Source: Actinomycetota bacterium (GTDB lineage: Bacteria; Actinomycetota; Actinomycetes; Streptosporangiales; Streptosporangiaceae). Taken from it: DNA of 5,780 nt. Positions within the stretch are counted from its first letter, which is position 1. The number at the start of each line of letters is the position of its first letter. Both the position numbers and the translations under genes were made by a program. The stretch spans positions 4,296 to 10,075 of the forward strand of contig DPMS01000783.1 in the NCBI GenBank assembly GCA_003541285.1. The letters run 5' to 3'. The notes under the pieces are model-generated. The model ran no database searches, was not told the DNA's origin, and was given only the letters and a program-made list of their open reading frames with translations. This document shows positions 1-4,254 of the stretch, in pieces.

Positions 1-5
1 GCGGC

Positions 6-608
6 ATGCTGACCGGCGTGGTCGCCGTGGCGGCGGCAGCCGCCGTGGTGGTGGTGGTGGCAGGCGCTGCCGTGGCGGTCGTGCTGGTCAGCCGCGGCGG
101 CGTCTCCTCACCACCTGCTCCTGCACCCACGCCCACGGCAACGTCACAAGCACCGTCACCGACGCCGTCGCCGTCACCAAGTGCCGAAGCGCTCGCCGTC
201 AGTAACCTGCTGATGTCCGGGGCCAACAGCAGCGTCGCGCTGACGAATGCGGCGGATAACGTCGCGGCATGCACGGATCTGCCGCACAGCGTGCAGCAGA
301 TCCAGCAGGTCCGCGATCAGCGCCAGGCCGAATACGACCAGGCGCAGAAGCTGTCAACGGGCGCGCTACGTGGCGGTGCCGAAGTCAAGGCTGACCTGGT
401 CCAGGCGCTACAGGACTCGCTTAACGCTGACGACGATTACCTTTCCTGGGCACGGCAGCAGGCCGCCAATTGCCAGCCAGGAAGTCAGTCGAGCGCGGCG
501 CTTGCCGCTGACCGTCAAGCTGTGGCCGACAAGACGAAGTTTGTCCAGCTCTGGAATCCGATCGCTGCCCAGTACGGCTTGCCCTCGATATCGGTGAGCA
601 GCATTTAG
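6..608 (+). CDS. Membrane-anchored protein with Pro/Ser/Thr linker and helical extracytoplasmic domain, function unknown (5' end uncertain)
   Basis: From the first visible ATG the product is 200 residues. Residues 4-28 are an unbroken Ala/Val-rich membrane segment. Residues 34-60 are a Pro/Ser/Thr-rich linker of the kind that spans an actinobacterial cell wall. Residues 61-200 form a mostly helical domain with exactly two cysteines (Cys89 and Cys156), which could form a disulfide outside the cell. The C-terminus has a WNPIAAQYGLP motif (residues 183-193) that I remember from uncharacterised actinobacterial secreted or anchored proteins; this is memory, not a search. No catalytic motif is visible. 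The frame stays open to the window edge, no ribosome binding site precedes the ATG and no basic residue precedes the membrane segment, so the true start may lie upstream. It is convergent with the following hydrolase gene. Confidence 0.75.
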   Translation: MLTGVVAVAAAAAVVVVVAGAAVAVVLVSRGGVSSPPAPAPTPTATSQAPSPTPSPSPSAEALAVSNLLMSGANSSVALTNAADNVAACTDLPHSVQQIQQVRDQRQAEYDQAQKLSTGALRGGAEVKADLVQALQDSLNADDDYLSWARQQAANCQPGSQSSAALAADRQAVADKTKFVQLWNPIAAQYGLPSISVSSI

Positions 609-612
609 CGGG

Positions 613-666
613 TTCCTGCCCGGTGTTCCTGCCCGGTGCTGCCGGGCCGGTGCTGCCGGGCCGGAT
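613..666. repeat. Short GC-rich tandem repeats between convergent genes
   Basis: A 13-base unit, TTCCTGCCCGGTG, occurs twice head to tail at 613-625 and 626-638 without mismatch. A second unit beginning CTGCCGGGCCGG follows at 639 and 653. Almost the whole gap between the two convergent stop codons consists of these duplications. They look like replication-slippage products and contain the hairpin listed separately. Confidence 0.7.
631..647. terminator. Possible GC hairpin terminator between convergent genes
   Basis: GCCCGG (631-636) and CCGGGC (642-647) are perfect complements around the 5-base loop TGCTG. A second, weaker CCGG/CCGG stem with the same loop follows at 647-659. The hairpin lies between the stop at 606-608 and the opposing stop at 672-674, so it could end transcription in both directions. 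There is no T-tract, which is common in high-GC actinobacteria but leaves the call uncertain. Confidence 0.4.
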
Positions 667-671
667 GCCGA

Positions 672-1595
672 TCAGCCGTGCCCGGCGGTGTCATCCCCGG
701 GAATGTCGCCCGCCGTCACCCGGCCCTTATCCATCCCCGCCGCGCCGTTCCCGGCGGCATCGGCAACGGGGACCTCCGGCTCTGCTGGCTGACCCGGCTG
801 TTCCTGCTGCCCGGTCTGCTCCGGTGTGTCTGGCACCCGCTGCGGCAGCTGGACCGCTTGCCGGATCCAGCGGCTGACGCGGTCGGCGAGGTCGCTGGTC
901 ATGCCGGACTCCGCGTGCCCGAAACCCGGGACGATCCACAGCTCCTTGGGCTCGCAGGCGGCATCGTAGAGCTGGTGGGCGTGCTCCTCCGGGAAGTACA
1001 GGTCCTGGTCGCCGTGCACGACCAGAAACGGTATCGGCGAGATCAGGGCCGCGGCCTCCGCGGGAGGGACCGGGACCGGCTTCCACCCGTTGGGGCTCAC
1101 CCGGGTCTTCAGCCACGCGCGGGTGACCAGGCGGCCCGTGCGGCGCTCCACTGCCCAGTGCACCCGGCGCATCGGCCTGGTGCCGCGGTAGTACCAGCGT
1201 CCGGGCCCGCTCACCGAGACGGCCGCATCCAGCCCCCCGACCAGTCCCGCGTAGCGCACCACGATCGAAGCGCCCATCGAGAAACCCACGGCGGCGACCT
1301 TCCGGTAGCCCAGCTCCCGTGTGTAGGCCACCGCCACGTCGAGATCCTTGATCTCCAGGTCGCCCAGGGTCGACAGCCCGCCGGACCGGCCGTGACCACG
1401 GAAGTCGAACGTGACCACCCCGGCGGACCGCTGCAGGTGGGTTGCCACTTTCCAGACGGCACCGTGCTGCCAGGACAGCGTGAAGCCGTGGGCGAGCACG
1501 ATTGCCAGTTCCTTGTCCCCCGGCAGGTGGATGGTGTCGATCGGCACACCATCATCTGTCACCAGCGTCCGGGCCTTCAGCACGGGTCCGGTCAT
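672..1595 (-). CDS. Alpha/beta hydrolase-fold protein with disordered C-terminal tail
   Basis: The product is 307 residues, a probable cytoplasmic serine hydrolase (esterase, lipase or acylhydrolase type); the substrate cannot be told. Fold landmarks appear in order: oxyanion-hole HGF at residues 36-38, FDFRGHGRSGG at 63-73, the nucleophile elbow GFSMG with Ser106, the acid in VVHGDQD (Asp198 expected), and the base in GFGH with His227. The triad is therefore complete. No signal peptide is seen. Residues about 250-307 are a Pro/Gln/Glu/Ala/Gly-rich tail beyond the fold, likely disordered. The frame stays open about 60 codons further upstream, to 1775, but that extension has no hydrolase-like sequence and runs into the oxidoreductase gene; ATG at 1593-1595 begins where the fold begins. 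No Shine-Dalgarno precedes it. CACAAT ends 6 bases before the ATG, which would suit a leaderless transcript. It is divergent from the oxidoreductase. Confidence 0.88.
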   Translation of the reverse strand: MTGPVLKARTLVTDDGVPIDTIHLPGDKELAIVLAHGFTLSWQHGAVWKVATHLQRSAGVVTFDFRGHGRSGGLSTLGDLEIKDLDVAVAYTRELGYRKVAAVGFSMGASIVVRYAGLVGGLDAAVSVSGPGRWYYRGTRPMRRVHWAVERRTGRLVTRAWLKTRVSPNGWKPVPVPPAEAAALISPIPFLVVHGDQDLYFPEEHAHQLYDAACEPKELWIVPGFGHAESGMTSDLADRVSRWIRQAVQLPQRVPDTPEQTGQQEQPGQPAEPEVPVADAAGNGAAGMDKGRVTAGDIPGDDTAGHG

Positions 1596-1640
1596 CCATC
1601 TATTGTGCGCGACGAGGCGTAGTGCCCGGCCGTCGCCATG

Positions 1641-1686
1641 CGGGCCGATCCCGCATCGCTGACAGCGAAACAGGCGGATCGGCCCG
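1641..1686. promoter_or_regulatory. Nested inverted repeat in the divergent promoter region
   Basis: CGGGCCGATCC (1641-1651) is the exact reverse complement of GGATCGGCCCG (1676-1686). The 24-base interval holds a second hairpin, TCGCT-GAC-AGCGA (1656-1668). The element lies between the divergent hydrolase and oxidoreductase genes, ending 57 bases before the oxidoreductase GTG. It could be a two-site operator for a dimeric regulator or, if transcribed, a structured leader of the oxidoreductase mRNA. No regulator gene is in the window to match it. The rest of the 1596-1743 gap shows no convincing -35/-10 pair for the oxidoreductase. Confidence 0.5.
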
Positions 1687-1731
1687 GCACCGGCGCACCA
1701 CCGTGCCCGTTGATGTGAAAACCTCGTCGAC

Positions 1732-1737
1732 GGAGGT
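1732..1737 (+). promoter_or_regulatory. Shine-Dalgarno site of the LLM oxidoreductase
   Basis: GGAGGT lies 6 bases before GTG at 1744-1746. It is a near-perfect match to the 16S rRNA 3' end and decides for this GTG start, since no upstream in-frame start is present nearby. Confidence 0.85.
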
Positions 1738-1743
1738 GGTTGC

Positions 1744-2616
1744 GTGAAGATCGGCTTGCAGATCCCTGACTTCACCAGCCCCGGCGGCCCGGCCCGGCTC
1801 GGGGCGGATCTGGCGGCCGTGGCCCGGGCTGCTGACGACGCCGGTTTCGATTTCGTCGCCGTGATGGATCACTTCTTCCAGATCGGGGTGATCGGCCCGG
1901 CCGAGCGAGAGATGCTGGAGGCCTACACCACGCTCGGCTACCTGGCCGCCTGCACGTCGCGGGCCAAGCTGATCACGCTGGTGACCGGCACGGTCTACCG
2001 GCACCCCGGGATCCTCGCCAAGATCGTGACCACGCTGGACGTGCTGTCCGGCGGCCGCGCCTGGCTCGGCATCGGGGCGGCCTGGAACGACGAGGAGTCC
2101 AGCGGGCTCGGCATCCCGTTCCCGCCCGTGGCCGAACGGTTCGAGCGGCTGGAGGAGACGCTCCAGATCTGCCTGCAGATGTGGAGCGGCGACGAGAGCC
2201 CGTACCAGGGCAAGCACTACCAGCTTGAGCGGCCGCTCAACTCACCGCAGGCCCTGTCCTCCCCGCACCCGCCGATCCTCATCGGCGGAGGGGGAGAGCG
2301 CCAGACGCTGCGGCTGGTGGCCCGCTACGCCCAGGCATGCAACCTGTTTCCCGGCCCCGACCTCGCCCGCAAACTCGACGTCCTGCGCGCTCACTGCGAC
2401 GCCGAGGGCCGCGACTACGACGAGATCACCAAGACCTGCTACTTCATGTTCGATGTCGGCGAGAAAGGCGAGAAGGCCGCCGAGGTCACCGACCAGCTCG
2501 GCAAGCTCGCCGAGCTGGGCTTCGAGGCAGCGATCGGCGCGGTGGCCAATGTCTGGCGGGTCACCCCGCTGGAGATCATCGGCAGCGAGGTGATCCCCGC
2601 CGTCGCCGGCCTGTGA
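1744..2616 (+). CDS. LLM-class flavin/F420-dependent oxidoreductase
   Basis: The product is 290 residues, a full-length single-domain TIM-barrel enzyme of the bacterial-luciferase-like family; in actinobacteria most such proteins use reduced coenzyme F420 or FMN. Family landmarks are the N-terminal GLQIPDF (4-10), AADDAGFDFVAVMDHFFQ (29-46), the block TLGYLAACTS...LVTGTVYRHPGILAK (63-93), LDVLSGGRAWLGIGAAWN (98-115), the R-F-E-R-L-E-E-T-L helix (132-140), and PPILIGGGGERQTLRLVARYA (176-196), which closes the cofactor phosphate site. It resembles the subfamily often annotated as 'Rv1855c family' F420 oxidoreductases, a recollection I cannot check here. The substrate is unknown. The start is GTG with a strong ribosome binding site. 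It is divergent from the hydrolase and runs convergently into the toxin gene with only 11 bases between stops and no visible terminator. Confidence 0.92.
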   Translation: MKIGLQIPDFTSPGGPARLGADLAAVARAADDAGFDFVAVMDHFFQIGVIGPAEREMLEAYTTLGYLAACTSRAKLITLVTGTVYRHPGILAKIVTTLDVLSGGRAWLGIGAAWNDEESSGLGIPFPPVAERFERLEETLQICLQMWSGDESPYQGKHYQLERPLNSPQALSSPHPPILIGGGGERQTLRLVARYAQACNLFPGPDLARKLDVLRAHCDAEGRDYDEITKTCYFMFDVGEKGEKAAEVTDQLGKLAELGFEAAIGAVANVWRVTPLEIIGSEVIPAVAGL

Positions 2617-2627
2617 CCCAGGCACGC

Positions 2628-3011
2628 TCAGGGCGCGAGTACCGGCACCCGGACGCCCAGCGTGTCCAGCAGATGCTTGATGTCACGTCCGTCCGTGGTA
2701 ACCACAGCAGCGCTGGCCTCTGCGGCGGTAATCGCCACGAAGCCACCGACCACGTCAGCCGTGCCCGCCCCCGCGAGCAGCGCCCCGACCGGCGAGACGT
2801 GCTCGGCTGCGAACGAGATCACGTCGCAGCCGCGCAGGGTCAGCATCAGCCTTGCCTGCCGACGTGGGTCGCGCACCACCTGGGCAGCCACCGGCGCCGG
2901 CACGATGATGTGGTCCCGTTCGTGGAGCCTCGACTCGTGGCGCCTCAGCGCGGCGGCGTCGCGCTCGCCGATCGCAATGAGTGCCCCACTGTCGTAGACG
3001 TAACGCCTCAT
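2628..3011 (-). CDS. PIN-domain toxin (VapC-like ribonuclease) of a type II toxin-antitoxin pair
   Basis: The product is 127 residues, typical for a single PIN domain; active relatives are Mg-dependent ribonucleases that cut tRNA or rRNA. Visible landmarks are YVYDSGALIA with the first acidic residue Asp7, the VPAPVAAQVVRDPRRQARL segment (37-55), TADVVGGFVA with Asp86, and VVTTDGRD with Asp107 and Asp110 near the C-terminus. Two expected positions are unusual. The segment that normally supplies a Glu has Gln44, which I recall as common in this actinobacterial subgroup. The usual D-x-x-D-A block reads D-V-V-G-G, so Gly89 replaces the Asp that aligns with the third catalytic acid. Activity is therefore uncertain. 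It is the second gene of a two-gene operon: its ATG overlaps the antitoxin stop (ATGA, 3008-3011), so translation is probably coupled. Confidence 0.87.
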   Translation of the reverse strand: MRRYVYDSGALIAIGERDAAALRRHESRLHERDHIIVPAPVAAQVVRDPRRQARLMLTLRGCDVISFAAEHVSPVGALLAGAGTADVVGGFVAITAAEASAAVVTTDGRDIKHLLDTLGVRVPVLAP

Positions 3012-3361
3012 GCTGTCCCCCGTCCGGGGCGATTGGCGCCTGCCTCCTCGTCACGGGTCCGGTAGCGGCGGCTGCGCTCCGCCTCCATGTCCGCGAGCGC
3101 TTCGTCGATGAGCCGGTGCTCCTCGGCTACCTCGGCTGTGGCCGCGGCCATTTCCTCTCCGGTCGGGTATCCGTGCTCCTGGTAGTACTCGTCGATGGCC
3201 GCCAGGCCATCATGCCGGATCTGCTCCCACCGCAGTTCCCTGAGGAGGGCACGCTCGACCACGCTGGAGATCGTGCTGTCCTCCTGGGCCGCCAGCAGTC
3301 GCACCGCCGTCGCGATCGATTCGCTGACGGTGACGTTGAGCACCGCCTTCTTTTCGGCCAT
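3008..3361 (-). CDS. Ribbon-helix-helix antitoxin paired with the PIN toxin
   Basis: The product is 117 residues. The N-terminus fits a ribbon-helix-helix (CopG/Arc-type) DNA-binding fold: strand AVLNVTVSES (6-15), helix A about 16-26, then helix B beginning STISSVVERALLREL (29-43). The remainder is acidic and helical (about 46-100, rich in Glu, Asp and Ala), suited to wrapping round and neutralising the toxin. It ends in a basic, Gly-rich tail. By analogy with the family it should bind its own promoter alone or with the toxin. It is the first gene of the operon, overlapping the toxin by 4 bases. The ATG at 3359-3361 has no Shine-Dalgarno, but a TATATT -10 box stands exactly 6 bases upstream, so a leaderless mRNA is likely. 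The family within the RHH group cannot be fixed from sequence alone. Confidence 0.85.
   Translation of the reverse strand: MAEKKAVLNVTVSESIATAVRLLAAQEDSTISSVVERALLRELRWEQIRHDGLAAIDEYYQEHGYPTGEEMAAATAEVAEEHRLIDEALADMEAERSRRYRTRDEEAGANRPGRGTA
3016..3021 (-). promoter_or_regulatory. Toxin ribosome binding site within a small hairpin
   Basis: Read on the minus strand, GGGGGA lies 4 bases before the toxin ATG. Four of its Gs (3018-3021) can pair with CCCC (3026-3029) around a 4-base loop, which would hide the site until ribosomes translating the antitoxin open it. The stem is short, so this is tentative. Confidence 0.35.
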
Positions 3362-3376
3362 GTTATGAATATAACA
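3361..3376 (-). promoter_or_regulatory. Antitoxin promoter -10 region and palindromic operator
   Basis: TGTTAT (3361-3366) and ATAACA (3371-3376) are a perfect inverted repeat around GAAT, an AT-rich island in very GC-rich DNA. On the minus strand TATATT (3373-3368) is followed by six bases and then the A of the antitoxin ATG, the spacing expected if transcription starts on that A. No good -35 box is seen. A regulator bound to the palindrome would cover -15 to +1 and block RNA polymerase, which fits autoregulation by the RHH antitoxin. Confidence 0.7.
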
Positions 3377-3405
3377 TTGATCCGGCTGGGCGCCGCGATG
3401 ATAGA
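3377..3405 (+). promoter_or_regulatory. Possible weak promoter for the cyclase/ThDP operon
   Basis: TTGATC (3377-3382) and GATAGA (3400-3405) are separated by 17 bases and match the -35 and -10 consensus only partly (4/6 and 3/6). They abut the antitoxin operator, so the divergent operons may share control. If used, the mRNA leader would be about 60 bases. This is a consensus match only. Confidence 0.3.
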
Positions 3406-3462
3406 AACGGCAGAGCCACGTCCGGTCCCCAACCCGCCCGGCCCGCCGCCGGAGTCCAGCAC

Positions 3463-3467
3463 AGGAG
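3463..3467 (+). promoter_or_regulatory. Shine-Dalgarno site that sets the cyclase start
   Basis: AGGAG lies 5 bases before the ATG at 3473. The reading frame is open much further upstream, through the antitoxin region on the other strand, so this site is the main reason for choosing the 258-residue product. Confidence 0.75.
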
Positions 3468-3472
3468 CCCCC

Positions 3473-4249
3473 ATGTCCGTGCTCAGCGCCCTGACCGATG
3501 CCATTGCCAGTGCCACGGTCGAGGTGGTCGATCTCACCGCACCACTCTCATCCTCGACACCGGTGATCAAGCTCCCGGAGCCGTTCGGCAATACCGTTTC
3601 CTTCTCGCTGCACGAGATCAGCCGGTATGACGACCGTGGCCCGGCCTGGTACTGGAATGACATCACCACCGGCGAGCACACGGGCACGCACTTCGACGCG
3701 CCGGTGCACTGGGTGACCGGTCGCGACGGCCAGGACGTGTCCCAGGTGCCGCTGCCCAGGCTGATCGCACCCGCCGTGGTGCTGGACTTCAGCGAGCAGG
3801 CTGCCGCCAACCCCGATTTCCTGCTTGAGGTCGACCACGTCAAGCAGTGGGAGGGCGAGCACGGGCCAGTGCCCGAGGGCGGCTGGCTGCTCTACCGGAC
3901 CGGGTGGGATGAGCGGTCGGACAGCCAGGAGCGGTTCCTGAACGCGAACGAGACCGGGCCGCACACGCCGGGGGTGTCGATCGAGTGCGCCCGGTGGCTG
4001 GCGGAGGAAGCACCGGTGATCGGGTTCGGGGTGGAGACGGTCGGCACCGACGCCGGGACCGCGCACTCGTTTGACCCGCCGTTCCCGTGCCACTCGGCAT
4101 TGCTTGGAGCGGGCAAGTACGGGCTCACCCAGCTGCAGAACCTCGCGCTGCTGCCAGCCCGGGGCGCGGTCCTGATCGTCGCCCCCCTCCCCATCACCGG
4201 CGGGTCGGGCAGCCCGTGCCGGGCGCTCGCCCTCGTCGAACGGGGGTAA
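3473..4249 (+). CDS. Cyclase-family (kynurenine formamidase-like) metal-dependent hydrolase
   Basis: The product is 258 residues, usual for this family (Pfam cyclase, which includes kynurenine formamidase KynB and isatin hydrolase); known members use Zn or Mn to open amide or lactam-type bonds. The signature H-x-G-T-H-x-D-x-P-x-H is intact as HTGTHFDAPVH (residues 69-79), giving ligands His69, His73 and Asp75 plus His79 as expected active-site base. VEVVDLTAPLSSSTPV (16-31) is the usual N-terminal strand-and-loop. GFGVETVGTDAG (184-195), PFPCHSALL with His207, and PLPITGGSGSPCR (238-250) match the C-terminal half. In KynB a metal-binding Glu lies 12 residues after the later His; here that position is Thr219. 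The true substrate is therefore unlikely to be formylkynurenine, and no other kyn genes are present. The ThDP gene follows after 5 bases, so the two are surely co-transcribed. Confidence 0.9.
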   Translation: MSVLSALTDAIASATVEVVDLTAPLSSSTPVIKLPEPFGNTVSFSLHEISRYDDRGPAWYWNDITTGEHTGTHFDAPVHWVTGRDGQDVSQVPLPRLIAPAVVLDFSEQAAANPDFLLEVDHVKQWEGEHGPVPEGGWLLYRTGWDERSDSQERFLNANETGPHTPGVSIECARWLAEEAPVIGFGVETVGTDAGTAHSFDPPFPCHSALLGAGKYGLTQLQNLALLPARGAVLIVAPLPITGGSGSPCRALALVERG

Positions 4250-4251
4250 GG
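4248..4251 (+). promoter_or_regulatory. Ribosome binding site overlapping the cyclase stop codon
   Basis: AAGG overlaps the cyclase TAA (4247-4249), and a G-run (4242-4246) lies just before it. Two ATGs in the same frame follow (4255 and 4258); AAGG is 6 bases from the second, so the protein may start at either. The layout implies termination-reinitiation between the two genes. Confidence 0.5.
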
Positions 4252-4254
4252 TGC

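Noticed and set aside
45..59. Five consecutive GTG codons as a possible phase-variable microsatellite
   Set aside because: The unit is three bases, so copy change would only alter the number of valines in a membrane segment and not switch the gene off.
636..1622. A 328-codon plus-strand open frame across the hydrolase gene
   Set aside because: The minus strand carries a full catalytic triad in the right order. The plus translation is low-complexity and has no domain.
1596..1775. A 60-residue N-terminal extension of the alpha/beta hydrolase
   Set aside because: It overlaps the oxidoreductase start and its ribosome site, and its sequence (Cys/Arg/Pro-rich) does not resemble a hydrolase N-terminus or a signal peptide.
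2981..3472. A 164-residue N-terminal extension of the cyclase enzyme
   Set aside because: The frame is open, but it covers the antitoxin gene on the other strand and has no cyclase homology. A good ribosome site sets the start at 3473.
3473..4249. Assignment as kynurenine formamidase (kynB)
   Set aside because: The metal-site Glu is replaced and no tryptophan-degradation genes are nearby; only the broader family call is supported.
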